NCBI RefSeq assembly: GCF_030272615.1
Contig: NC_081415.1
Span: forward strand, 366,803,667-366,867,666
DNA length: 64,000 nucleotides
Direction: 5' to 3'
Source of the DNA: Cryptomeria japonica
Taxonomy: Eukaryota > Streptophyta > Pinopsida > Cupressales > Cupressaceae
The notes under the pieces are model-generated. The model saw only the letters and a list, made by a program, of their open reading frames with translations. It had not been told where the DNA came from and searched no databases. The first letter of the stretch is position 1. Every line of letters starts with the position of its first letter. The translations under genes were made by a program, and so were the position numbers. This document shows, piece by piece, positions 21,505 through 32,703 of this stretch.

Positions 21505-23441
21505 TGTTGGTAAACAGATTTATCACTGTGGTCGTTTACCTGACACCGACCCTGTTTGCCCGATAAGCAGTGACAAACGTTCCAACAGTTGGAGAGATTG
21601 TTCTGTGAAACACGATCTTCCTCTGTGTTTGAGAGGGGCAGCTCCCTTGTATGATAGGGGTATTTAGGATTTTTATGTACTTTTAACCTGAAAGTACATA
21701 AAGGAGAAAACATAAAAGTAAAAATAAATAGAGATAGAAACCCCAACAATAGACATACGATCATCAACTGAGATTTCTCAACATAGCAGAAGATTACAAG
21801 GGGAATTTATAAGTTAATATGCATAGCCATGAGATGACAATAAAGAAGAATGATAAATCTCAACATACGGAGAGATAAGATACTTCAACACATTCAAACT
21901 GAGATACCAAAGGTTGCTTGTGCACCATCACATCAATTGTACAAATCACATATACATAAAAAGACTACCAATTTGACATACGAGAAATCAGCAATGATAA
22001 CACATGAATACATTTAGAACACACGAACTAAGACGTATTCTTCATTATCCTTTTGGAAATATAAAAGTCCAAAATCCTTTCTATACATAGTGCAAATCAG
22101 AATGTCATGACAAATTTCTCTTAGAATTCCAGCAGAGTTTTCCCCTTTGTAAAAAGTCCTCCCCTTTACATTACAAATAGCCTTGTATTTATAGGCTTCC
22201 CAAAATAACTACCTTAGTAACTAACTTTAATCCTGGGTTAATAACTAACTCTTTTCTGTGTAAATTTCAATGAGTTAATAACTTACACTTTTATGCACAA
22301 AAGAAGTGAACTTTCTAACCTTTGGTTACAATAAGTGACATAAGTCACTTTTACAAGAATACAAGTTCAAAATCGTAATATCGATGAAGAACCAAGTCAT
22401 GAGATATGTTGTGGCACTTCTCTGTCTTCATCTGCTTCATTTGCACTTTCAATCATCTCGCCTTCCAACCTCTACTATTGACATAATGTATCCATTCACC
22501 AACATGTTTCTTCAAAAGTCACACACTACAACTTTGTCGACTAGACATCATTCCATCTTGCATATTTGTCAATTGTCTTGAAAAATATTTTCCATCATAC
22601 CATATCACACATGCCATCCTCTAAAGTAAAAAAAATATTTTGTTCTCCAAGTTCCTTCCATGGATAGCAAGAGTTGGCACATATTTTCATATAGGAAAAC
22701 ACATCTAACACATAGTAGAGAGTGAATTAGATGTTTCATCAATTCAAGCCTCCGTATTGAAGATCCAAACTAGAGCTTATTCAAACTAAAAAAGAAATCC
22801 TTTAAAACCATTGAAATCTTATCTTCTAATATATCCTTTAGTAATTCATTGGTCACTTCTCTTATTTGTACATCAACCTATGCTTCCACACAACAAATCC
22901 ATTTTGTGCTACCCATGCTAAGATATCAAGTTGCTTACTGTCTTCACATATTCCTTTGTTAACCTTGCCTTCTGAGGATTGTAAGTGCCCACCATTATTT
23001 GAATCACAACTATTAAAAGTGCTCCATTTGATAGAATATCCCACCTGCTAAGATATGTTCAAAAGTACTTCACTAATCCGAGGTTTTGAGAGTTTCCTTT
23101 CAAAATTCATTTCATGTATAATATTATAATCATTTCATCTCATCCCTCGAGATGACATCTCTTGGAGGCATTTAGTCAAATAGTTAACGTACTCTTATAT
23201 TTGCTTCTACATTTTGCATGCAATCTTGTTAACTCTATTTTCTATTTGCAATCTCTTCATTTGCTTGAGAGTTCATTAAGCCCCTCTTCAATGAATCCAT
23301 TGTGCAAGCCTTGCAATCATACATGCCTAAAGACTCATTTCTTTGGAGCATCTTGTCAAACAAATTGAATGTTGTATCTTGGCCTCCACATTTCTCACGC
23401 ATGTTAGCCAAAGCACTTGCAAGTATGATGTCTAACAAAAA

Positions 23442-23872
23442 TCATTTTGTTTCAAAATTCCCATATTGGCATGTGCTTGGAGGATTGACAAATGTTGCGG
23501 GATCAATACGATTGTCAAGGGTGGATTGTATGAAGAGAGTGTGAGAGTACTCCTTCCACGACCTCCCCAGGTATGTCTTGATGTGGCCCTTTACACGTGC
23601 AAGGGCGGGAGATGCATAAATATTACAATTATGGATGAAAATTCCAGTGCTTTCATTAGGATCTGTTCTTCCTTGAGCAGTAATTGTGTTCTTTTGGTTG
23701 ATCATGGGACGTCAAGCGATGATATTGTTGTTCTAGATGACCACTGCAGTGTTGCCAAAGATGAAATCCACGGTCCCATAAGTGTCGACCTCGCGGTAGA
23801 ATTGGCAAAGGGAGTAGACATACATAGTGTCTTGGTAGCCCTCGAGGTTCCATAGGTACACCACCCTGTCAA
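23442..23872 (-). pseudogene. Pectinesterase (pectin methylesterase) gene fragment
   Basis: The minus strand encodes [19 protein letters not shown], then [20 protein letters not shown], two stops, PMINQKNTITAQGRTDPNES and TYLGRSWKEYSHT. These are the hallmark blocks of plant pectinesterase, a cell-wall enzyme that demethylesterifies homogalacturonan: the GYQDT and DFIFG blocks with their catalytic aspartates and the LGRxWK block with the conserved Arg and Trp. Only about 145 of the roughly 300 catalytic-domain residues are present, two stops are in frame, and similarity ends after DPATF (normally DPAGW). No intron is visible. It sits entirely inside the 4.2 kb insertion and is best read as a captured host gene fragment. 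It is not functional. Confidence 0.85.
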
Positions 23873-23889
23873 TTGCATTTGCATTTTGT

Positions 23890-24460
23890 CAAATAATCAT
23901 CATGCATGCATTATATCAAATAGCTTGCATGCATTGTCTATGCTTCCATGATTTGCAAATCACATCTACCAAAGCAGCTATAAGTGCCACAACTATCAAA
24001 ATCCCTTTATCCTTTGTGCTTTACTGAATACCTTGTTTGGTTTGATGGCTTCCACGTTGGCTTGCTAGCAAAAAGGGTGGAATGTTAAGGTTATGGAATG
24101 CAACTTTACACCTTCTCCGAAGTATTCTATCAGATAGTTCGCTTGATGTGGCTGAGCTTCCATTTTGACACGGACGAAAATGATGGCTTGTAAAGGATTA
24201 CAGAATTTAGCTTTACAATTGCCAATTGCATTGTGCATACCCTGAGATCATCGCATTCCATGAGACCACATTTCTTTGCGATCAACATCTGCCATGAGAT
24301 ACGTTTCTTTGAGGAATTCTATCAAATGGTTCACATGCGTTGTCTATGTTTTTCCTTATGCTCCCACGATGCCTTCAAATTTGTCACGCGATTTGGTCAA
24401 ACAGTTCACATGCATTGTATGTCAAATAGTTTTGTATGGGCTTCCATGATTTACATCTGT
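23890..24460. repeat. Degenerate repeats containing CATGCATTGTCTATG-like words
   Basis: Phrases of the form 'TCAAAT-G-TT-CATGCATTGT-TATG-TTCC-ATGAT' recur near 23915, 24320, 24392 and 24424 in the right half of the 4.2 kb insertion, with a relative near 23168. Copies are diverged and unevenly spaced. I see no coding potential that they explain. Confidence 0.45.
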
Positions 24461-24858
24461 CAGTGACATACTCCTTTGTGGCCATTTGTCAAACAAGAAA
24501 ACACCTTGTTTATGATTGCATTATCACATGAATTGTTGTGATATGCCAAAACAATTTATCTACATTTCCTCAAAACAGCAGCTACGCCTCCATATTCTAC
24601 ATATCAATCATTCCAAGCAGTTGCAACTCCACGCCTGACAAAATTCTTTGATCCTCTGTGATATGATGAATATCGCGGCAGATTAACTCAACCTCGGCTA
24701 AAGGCATTCATTCATTCTGACAACCTACGCCTTCCACACTTTGTATCCATATTCCATTTTAGGTATGTTCATGTTTCTTTCAGTGCATTGATGAATGTTC
24801 ATAACCTGCTACTTGAAAGCTCTTCTTTTTTTTTGTTTTTAAAACTCATATGGAAAAA

Positions 24859-25084
24859 GGTTAAGAATGCTCACTTTTTGAGCATTTCTAACCTTCTTGA
24901 CAAATTGGGACCCGTGAGGTTAAGAAATGAGGTTAGAAATGCTCAAAAAGTGAGCATTTCTAAACTTTTTGTGAAAGGTTAGAAATATGGGTTAGAAATG
25001 CTCAAAAAGTGAGCATTCCTAACCTTTTTGACAAAAGGTTGAAAAATGAGGTTAAGAATGCTCAAAAAGTGAGCATTTCTAACC
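24859..25084. repeat. Array of four 35-bp palindromes (hairpin repeats)
   Basis: Four units at 24859-24893, 24931-24965, 24990-25024 and 25050-25084 each consist of a 15-base arm (GGTTAGAAATGCTCA or close variants), a 5-base centre (AAAAG, or CTTTT in the first) and the reverse-complement arm. The first unit is the reverse complement of the others in its centre. Unit starts are 72, 59 and 60 bases apart, so hairpin and linker repeat as a tandem unit. On either strand the transcript would form a row of near-perfect stems. Confidence 0.9.
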
Positions 25085-25692
25085 TTTTGCTTCAACAAAC
25101 AATTGAGTACATCTTGGAAACCATTGGCCACTGAGAGGAAACAAGGAAGAGTGCAGCCAATGCTTTTAAACAGCTTTTTAAGCACAAACGACCAGACATA
25201 TTAAAATAATTTAAAATATTAAATTATTATTTGAGAAATAATTTAAATATTTTAAATATATTGCTTTGGCTGGAGAAAAATGGCATCTTTCAAATGGTGA
25301 GGAGTAAGATCCTGAAATTTGAAACACGTGTCAATGGTAGGGAAATCGATCCACGCAATTATTTATGCCTCATGACGAAACCTTAAATGAGATATTTTAA
25401 TCATTTGGGGACAACAAACATCTAAAATTGAAAGTTTAAAATATGACAAAGTGTAAACTGGGTTCAGGTGAAAAATGGCCACACGATATAAACTGACATT
25501 TAGATCCTGACTATCAAGTGATTTCCCCCAATTTGTGATAATTTTTAAAATTCTTTCATTTTTCATATTCTGACTTGTAAGGACCTTGGATTGCGTGTTC
25601 ACTGTTTACACAAAAACAACTATTGGATCTTTACTCGACACTGAGACCGATTTAAAGTTCAAATTTTATGTAGGCCAAATATGGGGGCAACA

Positions 25693-26283
25693 GTCTTCTT
25701 ATAAACAATTTTGCAAGCAATTATTGATCATAAGCAAAATCAGTACACAAGGTTTGAAATGTTTTGACATGTGTAAGAGTATCACCTTTTCCATTATAGA
25801 GTTCCAATTGAGGGATCTCAACATGTTTAGGTGGCACAGCTTTAACAATATCAAGATAAAGTGGGCTCGCAACATCAAAGGTGGGCACACTAAACTTGGA
25901 TTGACTCATGGAATCAATTTTTTGTTGTAAGGAAGACATGGTTTGAGCAAGATTGTTAATTGTCATTTCGGTAGAAGAATTGATGCTAGACATAGGTGAT
26001 TGAGAAGTTGGTGTGATGTTATTGAAAGAAGGCATGGATTGAGAATAAGGTGGTGGGACATTATGATAAGTAGTCATTGATGATTATTAGGTAGGAAAAG
26101 GGACACTTAAAGGAGGAATAAAGTTGTTGAAGGAATTTCCCCCTTTTGTCACACTGATTAAAACACTCATGGAAGACATAGGTAATGGTGGAAGATTAAA
26201 TGAAGAAGAGGGATTTGCCCCATGACCTATGGTTGCAGGAATGACATTTTGAGTTGAAGTAGCCATGATGTTAGATGTGAAAG
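25693..26283 (-). pseudogene. Gypsy element B gag, second fragment
   Basis: Minus-strand frames carry a low-complexity Ser/Pro/Asn/Met-rich head (NIMATSTQNVIPATIGHG and related), a helical stretch (NNLAQTMSSLQQKIDSMSQS) and then the start of the capsid domain: PPKHVEIPQLELYNGKGDTL, HVKTFQTLCTDFAYDQ. The frame has one stop at 26087 and one just after FAYDQ. The right end (26279-26283) is the GAAAG TSD of the copia insertion; gag resumes upstream at 34115. The left end is the GTCTT TSD of the 4.2 kb insertion. Confidence 0.85.
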
Positions 26284-28169
26284 TGATGGTATGATGAAAG
26301 AACAAGGATCCGGTCAACTACTGAGAGGGGGTGTGAATCAGTAGATAGAAAAACTGATAAACTTTCACCTTTCTCATAAATAACCACTCAAAGTAAACTT
26401 AGAACTATCAATGCAATATCTCTTTCAAGATAAAACTGTCAAGCTAAACTGGTTGACTATTACAACAGATAACAGTAAACAACTTAAAACTCATAACCAT
26501 TCAAATACTTTTACTAACATAAGTAAAATTTCATTTCATATTGCTGCCGATTATCATGACTTGTCAAAGTGGAATAAGTAGTTAAGCAAATCGACCATAA
26601 AAACATAACCACAAAAACATTCACCACTTGACACAATATTTTTGACGTGGAAACCCAAATGGGAAAAACCACGATGAGATGAGACTCACAAGATAACTAT
26701 CTAAACTCTTTTGAAGTTCGCCCTATTAGGAGCAAAGCTTGTTAGAGCTTTTACAAAAAGTATTGTTAAGAACAGATCATGTTAGGGACCAGACGATTAA
26801 CGGATTGACTATAATGTCTTTTTAGAAGCAATACCCTATGAGGAGTAACCTTTATAAAGGATTTAGAATCCAAGCTAATGGATCACCTTGTTAGAGGGTT
26901 TGAATAACACCAAGCTTGTTAGAGCTTACTCGATTAGGGGATTTAACTATTGTAAATGTTAGAAAATAACAGGAGTTTGTTGATCTATTTGAATAGCACT
27001 TTACTTGCTTGTTCAGATCCTTTTCATGCTCCTATATGCCTTTAATCAAACTACAGATACATCATCTAGTTTGAAAACCACACACTCAATTCAACTTTGC
27101 CAACATACTTAAACTAAAACAACTCATCGACCTTATAAAAAAATCAATTAGGTTGATAACACAACAAAAACCTAATTCTCTCATAGAGATTACAAACAAG
27201 TCGGTTCAAGTATGACCATTGGATTACATAACAATCTCTACACATCATTCAAGAAAGCCTCAACCACTCCTTGATCACCGCTTCATCGAACTCAGTAACT
27301 CATCACGCACTTTGCATTACATGCAATATACTTTCTCATTCCCAAGACAAAAATTGTTACCTCAATGTGCCAAAATCACCTTGAAACTCTCTTCATACAA
27401 TATGCATACGTGTCATAATCATTACCGCTCATCATCAGATCATAAACCACTATAACCAATTCACCAAACTTAATCGGTTAGGGTTTACCGGTTCAACTCT
27501 CCAATACTTAGCAATATCGGTTCACTCCACAAACTTACCTACTGGTTACATTTCCTTTCACTTAGCTCTTCCTACCAGTTCTGATTAATTGAAAAACAGG
27601 TTTTAAGGACCCGAAACCATTACAACATAGTTAAAAAAAATAGCAAAGAAAATAGAGTCCACATACAAAGCGACTGGTCCAAAAAACCAGTGAACAGAAA
27701 AAACAACTAAACAACAAAAAACAACAAAGAACCCAAGGAGACACTACATAGTGATTTTCTTCAGCAGCTCCTCTACCTTAGTCACCAGCTCATCATAAGT
27801 TGCCCCAACTGCTTTTAGCTCCTCCAGGTCCTTATTCACTTTCTTTTCCTTCCTCTTTCCACGGGTGTGAGTTCTGGGACCTTGGACTTCCCCGGTTCCT
27901 TTTGCATCTAGGTCAATTTCCTAGGTTTCCTTTTCATCATCGAGCTTGCTGATGAGGGCATGGGTGTTGTTGGCTGAGATTTTCAGAATGCTGAGACTCT
28001 GCTCCGCAATGTTCTTGAGGCACTCCTCTATCTTGTCCACTTTGGCAACTGTATCCGAGAGCTCTTCCTACCAATTACAAAACATCATTACAACAATATC
28101 ATTACCAGTTAATTGACATCAATGACAACATAACATATCATTAATGCAATCTTTATGCAAATACCAACA
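26284..28169 (-). repeat. 3' LTR of the copia element, with LINE insertion
   Basis: This matches 32704-34114 along its length but is about 475 bp longer because of the LINE fragment at 27578-28059. It begins on the minus strand with TGTTGGTATTTGC directly after the polypurine tract and ends ACCATCA at the GAAAG TSD. Confidence 0.95.
27578..28059 (-). mobile_element. 5'-truncated LINE tail inside the copia 3' LTR
   Basis: The fragment interrupts the LTR and is flanked by the 14 bp duplication AGCTCTTCCTACCA (27564-27577, 28060-28073); the other LTR has the empty site near 34000-34015. On the minus strand it encodes AKVDKIEECLKNIAEQSLSI, a stop, THTRGKRKEKKVNKDLEELK and TKVEELLKKITM*, followed by a 3' UTR with GGGTCCTTAAAACCTGTTTTT and ending in CAATTAATCAG. 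This is the same coiled-coil C-terminus and 3' UTR as the LINE at 17517-20834. Confidence 0.85.
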
Positions 28170-28183
28170 ATCTCCCCCTTTGG
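28170..28183 (-). promoter_or_regulatory. Polypurine tract of the copia element
   Basis: On the minus strand CCAAAGGGGGAGAT lies directly upstream of the 3' LTR start TGTTGG. It matches the tracts at 2848 and 49614. Confidence 0.85.
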
Positions 28184-28529
28184 CATTGATGGCAATACAA
28201 ATATCAATACCATTGATTGGTTTGATTGTGAATAGGAATCTTGGTTTACATTTTACCATGTACTCTCCTTGTCTTCAACTTGTCTTCAATTACCATGTTG
28301 GTTGTACATCTTGCCTCTGTCAATCATACAACTCTTCTCCTAATAATCACATGGTTCTCCCCCTTTGACAACAATGCCAAAGTGAAAGTAAAACATGAAA
28401 TGTAAAACTTCATTGTTCAGCATCAACAACCTGCAACTTGATACTCCTCCAATGGAATAACTCCACTTCTACATCAATCCACTGAAAAATTTTGCGAGTA
28501 GCTCTGGGACTTGATGTAATCTACATCAT

Positions 28530-30115
28530 GCTTGATTCACCTCATGAAGGGGTACAACCCCTAGCTGACTTCTAAGATACTCAAAAGTAGTCTTAGGTAG
28601 AGGTTTAGTAAATATACCTACAAGTTTCTCCTTGGTAGAAACATGCTTTAAGATCACATCTTTACTCTACACTTTTTCCCTCAAGAAATGATACTTCAAT
28701 TCAATGTGCTTGGTTTGTGCGTGCAAGAGAGGGTTATTTGAAATATTTATGGCACTGGTATTATCACATAAGATCTTTACAGGTTCAGTAAACTTCATCG
28801 TAAAACCTTCCAAAATTTGCCTCATCCAGATAGCCTAGGTACAATTCATATAAGTTGCAACATACTCAGCTTCAGCAGTAGACTGTGAAATACAAATATG
28901 GTTTTTTCTACTCCATGAAACAAGTCTTCCTCCAAGAAAGAATGCTCCACTAGTTGTGCTTTTCTGGTCATCAACATTACCTACCCAATCTACATCTTTG
29001 TACACCTTCAAATCAAACCCTTCATAAGGATACCATAATCCATAGTCAACAGTACCTTTCAAATATTTTAAAATCCTCTTGGTTGCTATCAAATGTGTTT
29101 CCTTAGGATTCTTCTGAAAGCTTGCAAATAGACCAATTGCATGAGATATATCTGGTCTGTTGTGAACAACATAGTACAATTTTCCAATCATTGACTTGTA
29201 CTCCTTCTCATCAACAAATATGGCCTCATCTTCCTTAGACAACTTACAACCTGTAACAATTGGTGTCCCAACTAGTTTAAAGTCACTCATACCAAATGTC
29301 TATAATACCTCTTTCACATACTTGGACTGTGTAATGAAAATACCACTCTTCATTTGTTGTATTTGCAAACCTATGAAATTTTTTATCTCTCCTACTAGAG
29401 ACATTTCAAACTCACTTTTCATTTCACTTGCAAAGTCATTGCTCATGTCATCATTTCCTCCAAATATAATATCATCTACAAACACTTCACTAACCAGTAT
29501 CTTATCTCCTTCAGATTTGAGATATATGTTGCTATCTTCACTGGTTCTTTGAAATCCTATCTTCATCAGGTGTGAATGAAGTCTTTCATACCATGCTCTC
29601 AGTGCTTGCTTTAATCCATATAGTGTTTTATGCAACTTACATACCATGTCCTTCTTATCAGTCAAAGCATAACCATCTGGCTACTCAATGTATACTTCTC
29701 CTTCTAGTATTCCAATCAAAAATGTTGACTTTACATCCATCTAATATACTTTGAATCCCTTATGATCTGCAAATGCAAGTAAAGTTCTGACACCTTCCAA
29801 TCTAGACACTGGTGCAAAAGTCTCACCATAATATTCTCTTTATTCTTGTGCATAACCTTTGCAAACCAATCTAGCTTTGTTACGAACTACAACACCATCT
29901 TCATTCAACTTGTTCTTGAAACCCCACTTAGTACCTATTACATTTTTATTTACCGGTTGGGATACTAGAGTCCATGTGTTGTTCTTCTCAATTTTTTCAA
30001 GCTCTTCCTCCATGGCTCTAACACAATGATCATCTCCAAATGCTTCCTTAGCAATTCTAGGCTCAACAGTGGAGATCATGCAAGAATTTTCTCTAATTCT
30101 TCTTCTAGTTAGCAC
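28530..30115 (-). pseudogene. Copia reverse transcriptase and RNase H
   Basis: Minus-strand frames carry WTLVSQPVNKNVIGTKWGFK, KARLVCKGYAQE, (stop) ETFAPVSRLEGVRTLLAF, CKLHKTLYGLKQALRAWYER and VFVDDIIFGG (the FVDD catalytic motif). Next come MSLVGEIKNFIGLQIQQMKS, the GTPIVTGCKLSKED linker, RPDISHAIGLFASF, RILKYLKGTVDYGLWY, the RNase H blocks DVDWVGNVDD and STAEAEYVA, and the end KPLPKTTFEYLRSQLGVV. All landmarks are in order. At least six stops break the frame. Retained catalytic residues show that it was once a standard copia RT/RNase H. Confidence 0.9.
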
Positions 30116-31614
30116 TCCATCATCCTTATCTCCAATAATCTATTCAGGATTGTGATTGAGTCTCACATACCTCATAATAACATGATCATTATCTTCAGTT
30201 TCATCTTCATTATCATCATCTTCTTCTGAATTTACCTGTTCCGGTTGAACTGGTACATTAGTATTTGTTTTACCGATTTCAGGTTTCACAGGTTCTAGCT
30301 CCAAAAACAAAATGCAAGGATCTTCATCCTTTTTGTCCACACTAGTTTCTCCTGAGACTTCAGGATACTCATCCACTCGAACATCAGCACTATCAATTAT
30401 TATATGTGTCTAGTTGTTATAGCACTTGTAGGCCTTACTCTTGGTGGAATAACCAAGAAATATACCTTCATCACTTTTAGCCTCAAAATTGCTAATATAG
30501 TCACCTCTCTTAATAAAACATTTGCTACCAAATATCTTGAAATAACTAACATTAGGTGATCTACCATACCAGTATTCATAAGGAGTCTTGTCCTTACCTC
30601 TTTTTACCAAAATCATGTTCATAGTGTAGACAGTTGTGCTGATAGCTTCTCTCCAGAAAGTCTTCGCTACACCTCCTTGTATCAACATCATCCTAGCAGC
30701 TTCACAACTAGTCGGTTGCTTCTCTCTACAATACCATTCTGTTGTGGTGTCCTTGGTGCAGAAAGTTGTTGTTAGATACCATTTTCTTCACAATATCTAG
30801 TGAATTCTTCAAAAGTGAATTCTATGCCTTGATCAGTCCTCAGACACTTTATCTTCTTTCCACTCTCCTTTTCAGCTAAGGCCTTGAATGCCTTGAACTT
30901 GGCAAATGCCTTTGTTTTATCTTTCAAGAATGTGACCCACATCATCCTTGAGCAATCATCAGTGAAGATCATAAAATATCTATCACCTTGAATACTTTTA
31001 GTCCTTATTGGTCCACATAAGTCTGTATGAACCAAATCTAAAAGATGCTCATCTGAAAAAGATTTGCTCTTGAAAGATGAGGATGTCATCTTTCCCAATT
31101 GGCATTCCTTACATAGAGCATTAACCAGTTTGTCCAACTGAGGCAAACCTCTCATTATCTTTGACTTACTCACTTTAACAATGTTATCAAAATTCAAATG
31201 AAAAAATATCATATGCCAAATCCAACTTTCATCTACTTTAGCAATTAAACAGTTGCTGACTTTAGGATTTAGGTGAAACAAGTTACCTTTAGTCTGCTTG
31301 TTGGTTACAATCAGTTCACCTTTACTCCCATAGATTTTGCACATACGATTTTTAAAATCCAATGGGTATCCTCTGTCATTGAGTCGGGCAATACTCAAAA
31401 GATTGTGCTTTAGACCTTCAACCCAGTAGACATCATCTGCACTACTCTTTCCATTAAGAGAAATAGTTCCCTTACCTTTAACCATGTAGGGTGAGTCATT
31501 ACCAAATCTTACAACTCCGCCATCAAATTTCTTCAAAGAAAGAAATTTGCTCCGATCACCGGTCATGTGATGTGAACAACCACTATCAATGATCCAATCA
31601 TCAGAATTATCCAT
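30116..31614 (-). pseudogene. Copia protease and integrase
   Basis: The frame starts DDWIIDSGCSHHMTG (aspartic protease D-S-G), then GTISLNGKSSADDVYWVEG, HNLLSIARLNDRGY and a GAG-pre-integrase region (WHMIFFHLNFDNIV, where the usual H..LGH is damaged to HMIFFH). CKECQLGKMTSSSF completes the zinc-binding set. The integrase core has LLDLVHTDLCGP (first Asp), YFMIFTDDCSRMMWV, KKIKCLRTDQGIEF (second Asp) and, after a stop, the PQQN block. The rest is FWREAISTTVYTMNM, SPNVSYFKIFGSKCF and GIFLGYSTKSKAYKCYN, followed by an acidic linker (EEDDDNEDETEDNDH). Stops occur at 30772, 30410 and 30140. Confidence 0.9.
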
Positions 31615-32630
31615 TCATGAAACTAAAGCTTTCTGGTTAGATGTTTCTTCTTTAATGACTACAAACACAATGTCTTCATTAGGATCACCATCAGATTCCT
31701 CATCAGTGATACCACCATCAATTGCAATAAGACAATCTCTTTTTCCTTTTCTCTTGTACTTCTTGAATTTTTCTCCCTTGTGCTCATTATCACCATTAGG
31801 ACAGTTAGCAGCTATGTGTCCAATCTTGTTGCATGCAAAACATTTCAAAGGTAATTTACCTCTATATTTACCGGTTTCTCTAGGAAATTGCTTGGCCAAC
31901 AATGCTTCAAGATCAACTAAACTGTCTTCATCATCAACTTCTCTATTGGATCTAGATTCATAATTGTGACTGACATCTCTACTTTTTCTCATAGATGGTT
32001 TAGAAATAGAAGCTTTAAATGATGATTCAGTTTTTTGAATACTACCATCATAACCATTTAATTCAAAAGCAGTAAGCTTACCAATGATGGAGTGAAGGGT
32101 TACCTTGGTTTTGTCAATAGATTTCAACTCTTGAATGGCTGCAACTTGGATAGCGTAGACCGTTAGTAGGGTTTCAACACCTTAACTATTGTGGCATCAT
32201 CCATCTTACCACCAACACTCTTGATCTCACCAAGTATCTCTTTCATCCTCTAACCATACTATTGGATATTCTCACCTTCAGCCATCTGCATGTCATCAAA
32301 CTTTCCTCTTAGACTCTCTTCCTTGGCAATCTTCACATGTTCATCACCACTATAAATCTCTTCAAGTTTCTTCCATACCTCATATGCAGTCTCCAGACCA
32401 TGAACATCAACATATTCAGCATCAGAGAAAGAACTGATAATAGCCTCCAGTGCTTGATTATTTTCTCATTGCTCTTTCTTCTGATCATCAGTCATAATCC
32501 CACTTGGTGCAACATATTGAGTACCAACATGTTCCCAGTATTAATTTCCAAGACTCTTGATATAAATTTTCATTCTATCACTCCATATCCTATAGTTCTC
32601 TCTATTAAACTTTGGACCTTCCTTCTTCAT
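31615..32630 (-). pseudogene. Copia gag with zinc knuckle
   Basis: The likely start is the ATG at 32630 on the minus strand (KKEGPKFNRENYRIWSDRMK, the usual copia gag opening), about 60 bases after the primer site. The body contains DDQKKEQ, YEVWKKLEEIYSGDEHVKIA, SLRGKFDDMQMAEGENI and KMDDATIVKVLKP with several stops. A 170-codon open stretch (32127-31615) ends with the CCHC knuckle CFACNKIGHIAANC and a basic tail. A stop separates gag from protease by a few codons. Confidence 0.85.
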
Positions 32631-32690
32631 CGTGATCTACAAGATCTTTACCTCAAGTTGTTAGGCTTAGACCTTAGAGGATTTGAAATA

Positions 32691-32701
32691 CTCTGATACC
32701 A
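32691..32701 (-). promoter_or_regulatory. Primer binding site of the copia element (tRNA-iMet type)
   Basis: The minus strand reads TGGTATCAGAG just inside the 5' LTR, the canonical plant copia primer site complementary to the 3' end of initiator tRNA-Met. Confidence 0.9.
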
Positions 32702-32703
32702 AT

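Larger units (their letters stand above)
21505..25692. mobile_element. 4.2 kb TG...CA insertion carrying a pectinesterase fragment
   Basis: The insert starts TGTTGGTAAACAG and ends GGGGGCAACA, flanked by the 5 bp duplication GTCTT (21500-21504 and 25693-25697). Removing it rejoins the gag capsid domain of element B (DFAYDQ, one stop, LLAKLF, then RLRDKALEWY). No paired LTRs, gag or pol are visible. It contains a pectinesterase relic on the minus strand, degenerate repeats and an array of palindromes. The TG...CA ends and 5 bp TSD fit a giant solo LTR or another non-autonomous LTR element; the lack of terminal inverted repeats beyond TGTTG argues against a DNA transposon. Its ends do not match family X. 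Confidence 0.65.

Noticed and set aside
21540-21767. Hydrophobic N-terminus of the 265-codon minus-strand frame as a signal peptide on gag
   Set aside because: This part lies inside the 4.2 kb insertion beyond the GTCTT TSD, so it is not gag; the fusion is accidental.
23442-23872. Pectinesterase as a working host gene
   Set aside because: Only about half of the catalytic domain is present, with two in-frame stops and loss of similarity after DPATF, all inside a mobile insertion.
24859-25084. Palindrome array as a CRISPR array
   Set aside because: The genome is eukaryotic plant DNA, the units are full palindromes, the linkers are similar rather than unique, and no cas-like gene is present.
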